Assembly: GCA_902826025.1 (NCBI GenBank)
Contig: CADEDH010000047.1
Location: 7,998 to 48,019 of the forward strand
Reading direction: 5' to 3'
From: an uncultured Actinomycetes bacterium
Lineage (GTDB): Bacteria > Actinomycetota > Acidimicrobiia > Acidimicrobiales > SZUA-35
DNA length: 40,022 nt
Numbering within the stretch: the stretch's first letter is position 1; each line of letters begins with the position of its first letter. The notes under the pieces are model-generated. The model saw only the letters and a list, made by a program, of their open reading frames with translations, was not told where the DNA came from and did no database searches. This document shows positions 1 to 7,973 of this stretch, piece by piece. Position numbers and translations under genes: made by a program.

Positions 1-238
1 CGGCACCGTTGGTCACGCCGCGGGCGTGCACGATGCTCAGACGGGCGCCGTCGTCGGTGGTGACCGTGTGATAGTCGCCGTCGGGGAAGCGGGGGATGCG
101 GCCGGCCAGCGGATCGGGGTTGGCCTCCCACCGGCGGCGCTGGCGGCGGCCGGCCAGGTTCAGGCCCACCGACACCGCCCCCAGACTGGCGGCCGTCGCC
201 GCCCACAGCACCGGGTTCCTGGGTCTGCCTTCGGTCAT
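1..238 (-). CDS. Alpha/beta hydrolase-type protein, N-terminal part (runs off the window)
   Basis: Reading leftwards from the ATG at 238 gives 79 codons with no stop before the window edge. The product starts MTEGRPRNPVLWAAT, has a short hydrophobic stretch at about residues 8-26 (a weak membrane anchor or signal), then basic residues, then the segment FPDGDYHTVTTDDGARLSIV. The last part is the usual first beta-strands of an alpha/beta hydrolase (a 'DGARL' strand leading to the core). The catalytic residues lie outside the window, so the family call rests only on this N-terminus. A possible -10 box (TAGTCT, 257-252) lies 13 nt before the ATG, and there is no clear Shine-Dalgarno. It is divergent from the DUF1361 gene. 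Confidence 0.6.
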   Translation of the reverse strand, partial: MTEGRPRNPVLWAATAASLGAVSVGLNLAGRRQRRRWEANPDPLAGRIPRFPDGDYHTVTTDDGARLSIVHARGVTNGA

Positions 239-478
239 AGTGGTCACGCCGAGACTACCGTGCATCCTCGACCTGTCGGCCGCCCGCCAGATCCCGTCCA
301 CCTGGTTCGTGCCCGGCCACACCATCGACACACCTACTGCCACGGGGCGCCGTCGTCGAAACGGGACGAGGCCGACGAGCGGGTCACCCTCACCCGGGCC
401 GTGGACTGCATCGAGCGGATCGCCGGGGCGCCCCCGGCCCGACCGCCCCTGGGTGGGCCGGGGTGCGACACTGGAGGA
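239..478. other. Divergent intergenic region with a strong hairpin
   Basis: No convincing gene is seen here. Near its right end is a perfect 9-bp inverted repeat (CCCCGGCCC at 432-440, GGGCCGGGG at 455-463, 14-nt loop). It sits just before a weak -10-like GACACT (467-472) and the GTG at 479. Both flanking genes point away from it, so it is not an ordinary terminator. It may be a regulatory site for the gene to the right. Confidence 0.4.
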
Positions 479-1138
479 GTGATCGAACGGCGGCGTCTGG
501 TGCTGGTAGGGGTGCTGGGGGCGACCACGGCCCTCCCCGTGCTGCTCGGCGGCACCGACCCCGTACCCGACCCCGGCCACCACGCCTATTTCCTCAACGT
601 CAACCTGTTCCTGGCCTGGCTCCCCCTGCTGTTCGCCGTGGGGGTCCACTGGGCCCGCCGGGCCTGGGTGGCCGGCGCGTTCGGGGTGGCCTGGCTTCTG
701 TTCCTGCCCAACGCCCCCTACCTGGTGACCGACCTCATCCACCTCAGCGGCTGGTACGGGGAGCGGTGGCGCCACGTGCTCCAGTTCGGCTTCGCCGCCT
801 GGACCGGGGTGATTCTCGGCGTCGCCTCGCTCCGCCTGGTCCACCTCACGGTGGAGCGGCGGGCCGGCCCGGCCGCCGGGTGGGCCACGGTGGCCGCCTC
901 CACCGCCCTGTGTGCCGTGGGGGTGGTGATCGGCCGGTTCCAGCGGTGGAACTCGTGGGATCTGATAACCCGTCCGCTCGACGTGCTGGTGGCCACCGCC
1001 GGCTGGTTGGCGTCGCCCGCCGAGGAGTTCCGAGCCACGGCGGTGGCGGTGGCCGTCGCCCTGTTCTTCGGCTTGGCCTACCTCACCGTCTGGGCCTTCG
1101 ACGGCCTCCGCCCCGCCGACGACACCAGCCGAAATTAG
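479..1138 (+). CDS. DUF1361 family integral membrane protein
   Basis: The product has about 219 residues and about six hydrophobic membrane segments. Recognisable family blocks are FLAWLPLLFA in the second segment, LLFLPNAPYLVTDLIHL around residue 80, and a late RFQRWNSWDL block. These are the signature stretches of DUF1361 membrane proteins, whose function is unknown. The GTG at 479 is chosen because the conserved protein begins there. The GGAGG at 473-477 is too close to act as a normal Shine-Dalgarno, whereas GACACT lies 6 nt upstream, as in the leaderless genes of this window. The next in-frame GTG is at 500. The stop codon sits inside the left arm of an inverted repeat. Confidence 0.75.
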   Translation: MIERRRLVLVGVLGATTALPVLLGGTDPVPDPGHHAYFLNVNLFLAWLPLLFAVGVHWARRAWVAGAFGVAWLLFLPNAPYLVTDLIHLSGWYGERWRHVLQFGFAAWTGVILGVASLRLVHLTVERRAGPAAGWATVAASTALCAVGVVIGRFQRWNSWDLITRPLDVLVATAGWLASPAEEFRATAVAVAVALFFGLAYLTVWAFDGLRPADDTSRN

Positions 1139-1181
1139 GAGCCTCAGCTGCGCGTGGCGCGGCTCAGGCTCCTAATTTCGG
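1129..1181. repeat. 16-bp perfect inverted repeat spanning the stop of one gene and the promoter of the next
   Basis: CCGAAATTAGGAGCCT (1129-1144) is matched exactly by AGGCTCCTAATTTCGG (1166-1181), with partial further pairing in the 21-nt loop. The left arm contains the TAG stop of the DUF1361 gene. The right arm ends 3 nt before the next ATG and carries TAATTT (1173-1178), a plausible -10 box 6 nt from that ATG. It could be a terminator, an operator, or both. Confidence 0.75.
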
Positions 1182-1184
1182 GGG

Positions 1185-2456
1185 ATGCGCACCTCAGCTG
1201 ACCTGGTCGAAGCGTGTCGGGCCGACGGCGAGCTCCGCCTGGCCGCCCGGCATTGGACCGGTGGCCTCCGCTTCCACCTGGGCGACGGCACCACGGCCGC
1301 CGTGGCCTTCACCGCCGGCGAGCCCGGGCCCGCCGCCCCCGAGCCGGGCGACGGCGACCCCGGCCCCGGGTGGATCACGCTGCGGGCTGAGCCCGATCTG
1401 TGGGCCAAGCTGCTGGCCCCGGTGCCACCCCCGTTCTTCAACGACGTGGCCCCGGCCCGGGCCCGGGGGCTGAGCGTTGAGGCCGACGAACTGCTGTGGT
1501 GGCAGTACCTGCCGGCCGTGCAGCGGGCGGTCGAGCTGCTGCGCGAACCGGGCGCCGTCCCCGAGCCCGTCCACGTCGGGCCGAAGCCGGCCGGCACGTT
1601 CGACGCCCCCGTCGGCCGGTACGTCCACCTCACGCTGGCCGACGGCCACGACCACCGGGTCTACTTCGAAGAGGCTGGCCCGGCCGACGGCATCGCCATC
1701 CTGTGCCAGCACACCGCCGGCTCCCACAGCGCCCAGTGGCGCCATCTGTTCGAGGAGCCGGCCATCACCAGCCGGTTCCGCCTGATCGCCTACGACCTGC
1801 CGTTCCACGGCAAGTCTGTGCCGCCCACCGGTCGGGAGTGGTGGACCGAGCGCTACGAGCTGCAGGGTGCCTTCCTCCGTTCGGTACCGGTGAGCCTGGC
1901 CACCGCCCTCGGCCTCGACCGCCCGGTGTTCATGGGCTGCTCGGTTGGCGGGCTGCTGGCCCTCGATCTGGCCCTCCACCACCCCGACGTGTTCCGGGCC
2001 GTGATCTCCCTCGAAGGGGCGTTGCGGGTGGGCGGCGACCGGTCGGCCCTCACCGGGTTCTGGCACCCCGGGGTGAGCAACGAGAGCAAGGCCCGGATGA
2101 TGGAGGGCCTCACCTGGCCCCTGTCGCCAACGCCGTACCGCAAGGAGACGAGCCAGACCTACGCCTCGGGCTGGCCTCCGGCGTTCCTCGGCGACCTTCA
2201 GTACTACGTCGACGAGTACGACCTTCGGCCCACCGCCGCCTCCATCGACACGAGCCGGGTGGGCGTCCACATCCTCAACGGCGAGTACGACTACTCCGCC
2301 ACCCCCGAGCACGGCCGCACCGCGCATGAGGCCATCGCCGGCTCCACCTTCACCGCCATGGAAGGCATGGGCCACTTCCCGATGTCGGAGCACCCGGCCA
2401 AGTTCCTCACCTACCTCCTGCCCGTGCTCGACCGGATCGCCGAGGGGGCCGCCTGA
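1185..2456 (+). CDS. Alpha/beta hydrolase with N-terminal SCP2-like domain
   Basis: This 423-residue protein has two parts. Residues 1-110 resemble an SCP2-like lipid-binding domain (pattern D-LWAKLLAP-PPPFFNDVAPARARG). Residues about 150-420 form an alpha/beta hydrolase. The nucleophile elbow is GCSVGG with Ser253; the likely acid is Asp369 (GEYDYSAT) and the base His397 (GMGHF). Such enzymes cleave C-C or ester bonds in degradation of ring compounds; the substrate here is unknown. There is no Shine-Dalgarno, and TAATTT 6 nt upstream of the ATG suggests a leaderless start. The stop overlaps the start of the next gene (TGATG), so it is translationally coupled to the FAD monooxygenase. That pairing, ring hydroxylase plus hydrolase, points to a catabolic role (inference). 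Confidence 0.85.
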   Translation: MRTSADLVEACRADGELRLAARHWTGGLRFHLGDGTTAAVAFTAGEPGPAAPEPGDGDPGPGWITLRAEPDLWAKLLAPVPPPFFNDVAPARARGLSVEADELLWWQYLPAVQRAVELLREPGAVPEPVHVGPKPAGTFDAPVGRYVHLTLADGHDHRVYFEEAGPADGIAILCQHTAGSHSAQWRHLFEEPAITSRFRLIAYDLPFHGKSVPPTGREWWTERYELQGAFLRSVPVSLATALGLDRPVFMGCSVGGLLALDLALHHPDVFRAVISLEGALRVGGDRSALTGFWHPGVSNESKARMMEGLTWPLSPTPYRKETSQTYASGWPPAFLGDLQYYVDEYDLRPTAASIDTSRVGVHILNGEYDYSATPEHGRTAHEAIAGSTFTAMEGMGHFPMSEHPAKFLTYLLPVLDRIAEGAA

Positions 2457-3604
2457 TGTTGAGCGGCCGGGTGATCGTGATCGGGGGCGGCATCGGCGGG
2501 CTGTCGATGGCGCTGGCCCTCCAGCGTCGGGGCATCGCCGTGTCGGTCTACGAGCGGGCCCGGGAGCTGCGCGAGATCGGGGCCGGGATCATCATGCAGC
2601 CCAATGGGCGCAAGGGCCTGGTCGACCTGGGGGTCGACGAGGCGGTGGCCGAGGTGTCGTGCGCCATGACCATGCTGCACGCCTGCCACTGGTCCACCGG
2701 CGAGGTGCTCTCGGCCGTGCCCAACACGGCGATCGCCGAGCGCTACGGGCTGCCGTCGCTGGCCGTGCACCGGGCCGACCTCCACAGCGTGCTGTTGGCC
2801 GCGGTGCGGGCCAACGACGCCAGCGCCGTCCACGCCGCCCATGAGTTCGTTGCGCTCAGCCAGGACTCCGAAGGGGTGACCGTACGGTTCGCCAACGGCG
2901 CCACCGAGCGGGGTGAGATCGTGATCGGGGCCGACGGCAACGGCTCGGCCGTCCGCTCCTTCGTGTTCCCCGGCGAGCCGGCCCGGTTCAACGGTCAGGT
3001 GGCGTTCCGGGCGGTGCTACCGATCGAGCTGGTGCCTGACATGGTGCGGGAGCGGGAGCTGGCCATGCACCGGGGCCCTCAGCGCTACCTTCTGCACTAC
3101 CCGCTGCGGCGGGGGACGCTGATGAACCTGATCGGCTGCGGCACGACCGAAGACTGGGAGGCCGAGGGGTGGTCGATCCCGGCCACCAACGGGCAGTTCC
3201 TGGCCGCCTACGGCGACTTCGCCCCCCACCTGTGCGACCTGATCCGGGCCGTGCCCGACGGCGAGCTGTTCAAGTGGGGCCTGTACGACCGGGCGCCGCT
3301 GGAGCGGTGGACCCGGGGCCGGGTGGCGATGCTGGGCGACGCCGCCCACCCCATGACCCCGTTCCTGGGGCAGGGGGCGGCCATGGCGGTGGAAGACGCC
3401 GTTGTGTTGGCCCGGGCCCTGGAGCGGGCCGACACGGTGGCCGACGCCTTCGCCGCCTACGAAGCGGCCCGGGTGGAGCGGGGCAACAATGTGGCCCGGT
3501 GGTCGCTGGAGGAAGGGCGGGCCCTGCAGGACCCCACGATCCCCAACAAGGGCGCCGCCGGTTACGGCCTGCTCGACTACGACCCGGTCGCCGTCCCCCT
3601 CTGA
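2456..3604 (+). CDS. FAD-dependent aromatic-type monooxygenase
   Basis: The 382-residue product is a single-component flavoprotein hydroxylase of the UbiH/salicylate hydroxylase type, which uses NAD(P)H and O2 to hydroxylate aromatic or similar rings. The FAD-binding GGGIGG lies at residues 10-15. The DG motif is GADGNGS (Asp160), and the ribityl-binding GD motif is LGDAAHPMTPFLGQGA (Asp295). Length and motif order are normal. The ATG shares one base with the upstream hydrolase stop, so the two are made from one transcript. The substrate cannot be told from the sequence. Salicylate-like or hydroxynicotinate-like compounds would fit the family. Confidence 0.88.
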   Translation: MLSGRVIVIGGGIGGLSMALALQRRGIAVSVYERARELREIGAGIIMQPNGRKGLVDLGVDEAVAEVSCAMTMLHACHWSTGEVLSAVPNTAIAERYGLPSLAVHRADLHSVLLAAVRANDASAVHAAHEFVALSQDSEGVTVRFANGATERGEIVIGADGNGSAVRSFVFPGEPARFNGQVAFRAVLPIELVPDMVRERELAMHRGPQRYLLHYPLRRGTLMNLIGCGTTEDWEAEGWSIPATNGQFLAAYGDFAPHLCDLIRAVPDGELFKWGLYDRAPLERWTRGRVAMLGDAAHPMTPFLGQGAAMAVEDAVVLARALERADTVADAFAAYEAARVERGNNVARWSLEEGRALQDPTIPNKGAAGYGLLDYDPVAVPL

Positions 3605-3620
3605 GGTCAGGGACCCGGGG

Positions 3621-4376
3621 TCAGCGGAGGCCGATGGCCAGGGCCTGGCGGGTGACGGCGGCGTCGAACAGGGCGGCGTTGCCGACCACCATGTTCCGGG
3701 TCTGGCCGAACAGCTCGAAGCTGACCAGGCCGAACAGTTGGGTCCAGGCCCCGATCATGGCCACCGCCACCTCGGGCGACACCGCGTCGGCGCCGATCTG
3801 GCGGGCCAGTGCCTCAAGCTCGGCGGCCAAGGCCGCCGGTAGCGGTGGGGCTTCGGCGGGGGAGGGCGGGGCCAGCCGGCCGGCGGCGGCGGCCCGGGCC
3901 ACGATGCCCACCAGCGCCCGGGAGGGCCGGGTGCCGGAGGCCACCGTGGTCTCAGGGGCGGCGTAGCCCGGTACCGGGGAGCCGTAGAGCAGGCCGTACT
4001 CGTGGGGGTGGTCGAAGGCCCAGGCCCGGATGGCGCGGGCCGTGTTCACCCAGCGGGCGAGGTCGCCGGTGTCCTCAGCCGCCGCCTCGGCTGTGCTTTC
4101 GGGCGCCTCGGCTACCGCCTCTGCGGTGGCTCCCAGGGCGTCGTAGGCGTCGACGATGAGGCGGGTGAGCAGGGCGTCCCGGCTGTCGAAGTAGCGGTAC
4201 ACGGCCGACGACACCATGCCCAGCTCCCGGGCCACCGACCGCAGGCTCAGCCCGGCTGCCCCCTCGGCCGCCAACTGGCGCCGGGCGGCGCCCAGGAGCT
4301 CGGTCGTGATCTGCTCCCGGGCCCTCTGCCGGGCGGTGCGGTGGACGGCGGGTACCACCGTTTCGTCGGTCGTCAT
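3621..4376 (-). CDS. TetR-family transcriptional regulator (WHG-type C-terminal domain)
   Basis: The protein has 251 residues. An N-terminal TetR helix-turn-helix spans about residues 18-66 (LSLRSVARELG, then SAVYRYFDSRDALLTRLI). The ligand domain contains WAFDHPHEYGLLYG, the hallmark of the TetR 'WHG' C-terminal family. A -10-like TAAACT (4389-4384) lies 7 nt before the ATG, which implies a leaderless mRNA. The gene is divergent from the deazaflavin-dependent reductase. The 135-bp gap holds two related palindromes that fit a TetR dimer, so the protein probably represses the reductase and perhaps itself. Its 3' end converges closely on the FAD monooxygenase (16-bp gap). Confidence 0.92.
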   Translation of the reverse strand: MTTDETVVPAVHRTARQRAREQITTELLGAARRQLAAEGAAGLSLRSVARELGMVSSAVYRYFDSRDALLTRLIVDAYDALGATAEAVAEAPESTAEAAAEDTGDLARWVNTARAIRAWAFDHPHEYGLLYGSPVPGYAAPETTVASGTRPSRALVGIVARAAAAGRLAPPSPAEAPPLPAALAAELEALARQIGADAVSPEVAVAMIGAWTQLFGLVSFELFGQTRNMVVGNAALFDAAVTRQALAIGLR

Positions 4377-4383
4377 ACCGGCC

Positions 4384-4389
4384 AGTTTA
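4384..4389 (-). promoter_or_regulatory. -10 box of the tetR gene
   Basis: TAAACT reads leftwards 7 nt before the tetR ATG at 4376. This spacing puts the transcription start at or next to the start codon. Confidence 0.5.
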
Positions 4390-4408
4390 GATCATCGCGA
4401 CAAAAAGT

Positions 4409-4419
4409 GAGCACTGCTC
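4409..4419. promoter_or_regulatory. TetR operator candidate O1
   Basis: GAGCA-C-TGCTC is a 5-1-5 palindrome. It is the same motif, in reverse orientation, as the core of the site at 4455-4469. It abuts the putative -35 box TTGCTT of the reductase gene. Confidence 0.7.
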
Positions 4420-4447
4420 TTGCTTTCGGTCGGGTTCGGAGTACTGT
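4420..4447 (+). promoter_or_regulatory. Promoter of the deazaflavin-dependent reductase
   Basis: The -35 is TTGCTT (4420-4425) and the -10 is TACTGT (4442-4447), with a 16-nt spacer. Operator candidates abut it on both sides, the arrangement expected for repression by the divergent TetR protein. Confidence 0.55.
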
Positions 4448-4454
4448 GACTGAA

Positions 4455-4469
4455 GAGAGCAGTGCTCTC
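4455..4469. promoter_or_regulatory. TetR operator candidate O2
   Basis: GAGAGCA-G-TGCTCTC is a perfect 7-1-7 palindrome just downstream of the -10 box. Its centre lies 48 bp from the centre of O1. Confidence 0.75.
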
Positions 4470-4511
4470 GAATTGGTACAAAGATCACGCAGGATCGCAA
4501 GGAGACGGATC

Positions 4512-4970
4512 ATGAACACCACCGCCCGCTACGTCGCCCCCGGCGCCATCACCCGCCGGGTTGGCAACCCGCTGGTCAAAGCGATCGTGGCCCTCGGTAT
4601 CACGCCCTGGGGGGCCTCGACGCTGGAGGTCCAGGGTCGCAGCACCGGGCAGTGGCGGGCACTGCCGGTGAACGTGCTCACGGTCGATGGCCGCCGCCAC
4701 CTCGTGGCCCCCCGGGGCGAGACCCAGTGGGTCCGTAACCTGCGGGCCGCCGGGGGAGCGGGCCGGATCCGGGCCGGGCGCCGCCGCACCCCGTTCCAGG
4801 CGGTGGAGATCACCGACAGCGCGACCAAGGTGCCGGTGCTGCGGGCCTACCTCGACCGGTTCGGGTGGGAGGTCGGCCGCTTCGTGGAGGGCCTCACCGC
4901 CACGTCCACCGACGCCGAGTTGCTGGCGGCTGCTCCCGGCTTCCCGGTGTTCCGGATCACCGATCACTGA
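4512..4970 (+). CDS. Deazaflavin-dependent (F420-type) nitroreductase-family oxidoreductase
   Basis: The 152-residue product belongs to the DUF385 family, the split-barrel proteins that include mycobacterial Ddn and F420H2-dependent quinone reductases. Typical elements are the STLEVQGRSTGQWRALPVNVL strand pair near residues 36-56, the GRRHLVAPRGETQWVRNLRAAG block (residues about 59-81), and the late 'FPVFRI' strand. The start at 4512 is supported by AAGGAG at 4498-4503. Regulation is probably by the divergent TetR protein through the two palindromes upstream. The substrate is unknown; hydride transfer from F420H2 is what the family does. Confidence 0.85.
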   Translation: MNTTARYVAPGAITRRVGNPLVKAIVALGITPWGASTLEVQGRSTGQWRALPVNVLTVDGRRHLVAPRGETQWVRNLRAAGGAGRIRAGRRRTPFQAVEITDSATKVPVLRAYLDRFGWEVGRFVEGLTATSTDAELLAAAPGFPVFRITDH

Positions 4971-5035
4971 CCAGCGCCGGGGGGTCGGCCCCCGGAACGA
5001 GGTGTGACGCTGAGCACACTCACCCAGGGCTCTGC

Positions 5036-5078
5036 TAGCGTCTCGGCGTACGAGCCGAGCCAACCAGACGAAGGGGAG
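5036..5078 (+). promoter_or_regulatory. -10 box, leader hairpin and ribosome binding site of the alcohol dehydrogenase gene
   Basis: TAGCGT (5036-5041) is the likely -10 box. It is followed by a small hairpin (CTCGGC 5042-5047 with GCCGAG 5054-5059) and a good Shine-Dalgarno AAGGGGAG (5071-5078) 6 nt before the ATG at 5085. Unlike many neighbours, this gene seems to have a true leader. Confidence 0.5.
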
Positions 5079-5084
5079 CCCCTC

Positions 5085-6194
5085 ATGATCCAGACCCGCG
5101 GCGCCGTCCTGAAAGAGGGAGGGAACGGCTGGAATGTCGTCGACATCCAGTTCGAGGACCCCCGCCAGGGTGAGGTCGCCGTCAAGATGACGGCATCCGG
5201 CCTCTGCCACTCCGACGACCACGCCGTCACCGGCGACCTGCCTGTACCGATGCCGTTCATCGGCGGCCACGAAGGGGCGGGCGTGATCAGCGCCGTCGGC
5301 CCCAACACCCCGGGCTACGAGGTCGGCGATCACGTGATCATGTCGTTCCTGCCCGGTTGCGGACGTTGCCGCTGGTGCGCCTCGGGCATGCAGAACCTCT
5401 GCGACTCGGGCGCCGTGCTGCTGGCCGGCACCCGGGCCGACGGCTCCTACCGGGCCACGGTCGACGGCGTCCCCGCCGGCCAGATGTGCACCATCTCCAC
5501 CTTCTGCGAAGACACGGTGGTGTCCACCGAGTCGATCGTGAAGGTCGACAAGGACGTGCCGCTCGACAAGGCCTGCCTGCTGGGCTGCGGTGTGGGCACC
5601 GGCTGGGGTTCGGCCGTGAACTCGGCCGACGTCCGCCCCGGTCAGACCGTGATCGTCATGGGCATCGGCGGCATCGGCATCAACGCCGTGCAGGGGGCGT
5701 CGCACGCCGGCGCCCTCCATGTGATCGCCGTTGACCCGGTGCAGTTCAAGCGGGAGGTGGCCGAGCAGGTGGGCGCCACCCACTCGTTCTCCAACATGGC
5801 CGACGCCACCGCCTTCGCCCAGTCGGTCACGAACGGCCAGGGGGCCGACGCCACCATCGTCACCACCGGCGTGCTGATGACCGAGCACGTGTCGGAGGCG
5901 TTCACCTCGATCCGCAAGGCGGGCACGGTGGTGGTCACCGGCATCGGCAACGCCGAGACGGCCAAGGTGGAAGTGCCGGCCTTCGAGCTCACCCTCTTCC
6001 AGAAGCGGATCCAGGGTGCCCTGTTCGGGGCGAGCAGCCCGTCCCGTGACATCCCGTGGATGGTCGACATGTACCGGGGTGGCCGGCTCAAGCTCGACGA
6101 GCTGATCACCACCACCTACACCCTCGACCAGATCAACGACGGCTACGACGACATGAAGTCGGGCAAGAACATCCGGGGCGTCATCGTCTACTGA
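5085..6194 (+). CDS. NDMA-dependent-type zinc alcohol dehydrogenase
   Basis: This 369-residue medium-chain dehydrogenase most resembles the NDMA-dependent actinobacterial alcohol dehydrogenases, which hold a tightly bound NAD and are thought to be re-oxidised through the redox peptide mycofactocin. Catalytic zinc ligands include Cys41 (GLCHSD) and His62 (GGHEGAG). The structural zinc cluster is Cys92, Cys95, Cys98 and Cys106. The nucleotide-binding loop is GIGGIG in the Rossmann domain. The frame is open upstream to a GTG at 5004, but the ATG at 5085 has the ribosome site and matches the family N-terminus. No mycofactocin synthesis genes are in the window, so the electron partner is inferred. 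Confidence 0.88.
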   Translation: MIQTRGAVLKEGGNGWNVVDIQFEDPRQGEVAVKMTASGLCHSDDHAVTGDLPVPMPFIGGHEGAGVISAVGPNTPGYEVGDHVIMSFLPGCGRCRWCASGMQNLCDSGAVLLAGTRADGSYRATVDGVPAGQMCTISTFCEDTVVSTESIVKVDKDVPLDKACLLGCGVGTGWGSAVNSADVRPGQTVIVMGIGGIGINAVQGASHAGALHVIAVDPVQFKREVAEQVGATHSFSNMADATAFAQSVTNGQGADATIVTTGVLMTEHVSEAFTSIRKAGTVVVTGIGNAETAKVEVPAFELTLFQKRIQGALFGASSPSRDIPWMVDMYRGGRLKLDELITTTYTLDQINDGYDDMKSGKNIRGVIVY

Positions 6195-6249
6195 CGGCCC
6201 ATTGCGCCGCCTCGGCGGCCACAGATTGAGCAGCACCGGGAGGGCCATC

Positions 6250-6255
6250 TAGCGT
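6250..6255 (+). promoter_or_regulatory. -10 box of the first luciferase-like gene
   Basis: TAGCGT lies 8 nt before the ATG at 6264, and no Shine-Dalgarno is present. This fits a leaderless transcript. Confidence 0.5.
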
Positions 6256-6263
6256 CGGGCGCT

Positions 6264-7292
6264 ATGGCCCTCCCTCTGCGTTTCGGCATCGTCCACGATT
6301 TCCGCTGCCCGCCGGGCAGCGACGTGCCCATGCCCCGGGTCTACGCCGAGACCTTCGAACAGATCGAGCTGGCCGAGCAGCTGGGCCTCGAGCTGTGCTG
6401 GTTCACCGAGCACCACTTCATCGACGACGGCTACCTGCCCAACTTCGTGCCGGTGGCGGGGGCAGCGGCGGCCCGCACCGCGACCATGCGGTTCTCCACC
6501 GACATCTGCCTACTGCCGTTCCGTCACCCGATCCGGCTGGCCGAGGATCTGGCCATCCTCGACAACATCTCCGACGGGCGCATGGAGCTGGGGGCGGGCA
6601 TGGGCTACGCAGCGCACGAGTTCGCCGGGTTCAACGTGCCCCGCAAGAACCGGGTGTCGCTCACCGAGGAGACGCTCGACATCCTGCGACTGGCCTGGAC
6701 GGGGGAGCGGTTCAGCTACCACGGCAAGCGGTGGTCGTTCGACGACGTACTGGTGACGCCCCGCCCGGTGCAGGCCGGCGGGCCGCCCCTGTGGATCGCC
6801 GCCACCTCCCGTGCGGGGGCCGAGCGGGCCGCCCGCTACGGCACCAACCTGTTGCCCCAGGGTCCCAAGCCGGTGGTGCTCGACCCCTGGGCCGAGGCGG
6901 TGAGGGCGGCCGGGGGCGATCCGGCCGTGCGCCGGGTGGGCATCATCCGGGGCGTGTTCGTGACCGACGACCCGGAGCGGGAGTGGCCCCCGATCGCCGA
7001 GGCCGAGCGGTACCGGCGGCGGGTCTACGTGGGCCTGATAAAGGCCAGCGACGACCACGGACCGCGGCCCTCCGACGAACCCCGGGCCCCGATTCCGCTC
7101 AACCCACTGGAGTGGACGGTGGGGTCGGTGGACCACTGTGTGGCCGAGCTGAGTGCGTTCATGGCCGAGCACCAGGTGACCGATCTCGTGACCTGGGGTG
7201 GCCCGCCGGGGCTGCCACCGTCGGTGATGAACGCCTCGTTGGAGCGCTTCGCCACCCAGGTGGTGCCGGCACTGCGGGCCGCTCTGTCCTGA
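6264..7292 (+). CDS. Luciferase-like (LLM class) flavin-dependent oxidoreductase
   Basis: The 342-residue product is a bacterial-luciferase-family TIM barrel that uses FMN or F420. Visible family blocks are the early AEQLGLELCWFTEHHF strand-helix, RHPIRLAEDLAILDNISDGRMELGAGMGY-type repeats (the 'SDGR.ELG.G' phosphate-binding region near residue 105) and PPLWIAATS near residue 175. Cofactor choice and substrate cannot be read directly. It follows the alcohol dehydrogenase on the same strand but seems to have its own promoter. Presence beside other redox enzymes suggests a catabolic region. Confidence 0.85.
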   Translation: MALPLRFGIVHDFRCPPGSDVPMPRVYAETFEQIELAEQLGLELCWFTEHHFIDDGYLPNFVPVAGAAAARTATMRFSTDICLLPFRHPIRLAEDLAILDNISDGRMELGAGMGYAAHEFAGFNVPRKNRVSLTEETLDILRLAWTGERFSYHGKRWSFDDVLVTPRPVQAGGPPLWIAATSRAGAERAARYGTNLLPQGPKPVVLDPWAEAVRAAGGDPAVRRVGIIRGVFVTDDPEREWPPIAEAERYRRRVYVGLIKASDDHGPRPSDEPRAPIPLNPLEWTVGSVDHCVAELSAFMAEHQVTDLVTWGGPPGLPPSVMNASLERFATQVVPALRAALS

Positions 7293-7334
7293 ACGTGGGT
7301 CGGTAACGGCCCTCCAACGTGACAGGATGGGCGG

Positions 7335-7970
7335 GTGGCGCCTCCCAGTGACTTCACTCCGCCCGGCGGTGCAGGTCCGTCCGACCCCGGGCCCGACGCA
7401 ACCCGGCCGGTCGACGGCCCGCCCCCTGCCGGCCCGTCGCCGTACGGTCCGCCACCCGGGGGGCCGTCGTCGCCCTACGGGACACCGCCGGCCTCGGCGC
7501 CCTACGGCTCTCCCGGTGGCCAGCCGCCGCCTCAAGACCCCTACCAGCAGCAGCCCGGCTACCAGGCCCCCAACCCGTGGCCCTACGGCGCCCCGGGGCC
7601 CGGCGGCTACCAGGCCGAGCCGCCGCCGTTCCAGCAACCTGGCTACCAGCAGCCCGGCTACCAGCAGCCGTACTACTCGGCCTACCGCCTGCCCCGGCAC
7701 TCGGGGGCCACGACGGCACTGGTGCTGGGCCTGGTGGGGCTGATCGGGGCGGTCCTCTTCTGCGGCATCCCGATCCTGGCCTCGCCGTTCGCCTGGTACA
7801 TCGGGGGCCAGGCGGTCAGGGAGATCGACTCCCAGCCCGGTCGGTGGGAGGGCCGGGATCAGGCCCGTGCCGGCCAGATCATGGGGATCATCGGCACCGC
7901 GCTGCTGGTCCTGGCCGTGCTGTTCTTCCTCTTCTTCATCGTGCTGCTCGGCGCCAGCAGCACCAGCTAG
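7335..7970 (+). CDS. Pro/Gly/Tyr-rich DUF4190-like membrane protein
   Basis: The 211-residue protein starts with about 110 low-complexity residues rich in Pro, Gly, Tyr and Gln, including repeated QQPGYQ units, followed by two membrane segments (about residues 122-155 and 180-206) separated by a short QAVREIDSQPGRWEGRDQARAG loop. The two-helix part with the 'A..G.I.GIIG' element is typical of DUF4190 proteins of actinomycetes. The disordered cytoplasmic tail is a common addition. The GTG start at 7335 has CAGGAT 6 nt upstream and no ribosome site. Function is unknown. Confidence 0.75.
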   Translation: MAPPSDFTPPGGAGPSDPGPDATRPVDGPPPAGPSPYGPPPGGPSSPYGTPPASAPYGSPGGQPPPQDPYQQQPGYQAPNPWPYGAPGPGGYQAEPPPFQQPGYQQPGYQQPYYSAYRLPRHSGATTALVLGLVGLIGAVLFCGIPILASPFAWYIGGQAVREIDSQPGRWEGRDQARAGQIMGIIGTALLVLAVLFFLFFIVLLGASSTS

Positions 7971-7973
7971 TTA

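Noticed and set aside
4485..6248. A 587-codon minus-strand frame
   Set aside because: It is a shadow of the reductase and alcohol dehydrogenase genes, which have clear motifs and codon bias on the plus strand.
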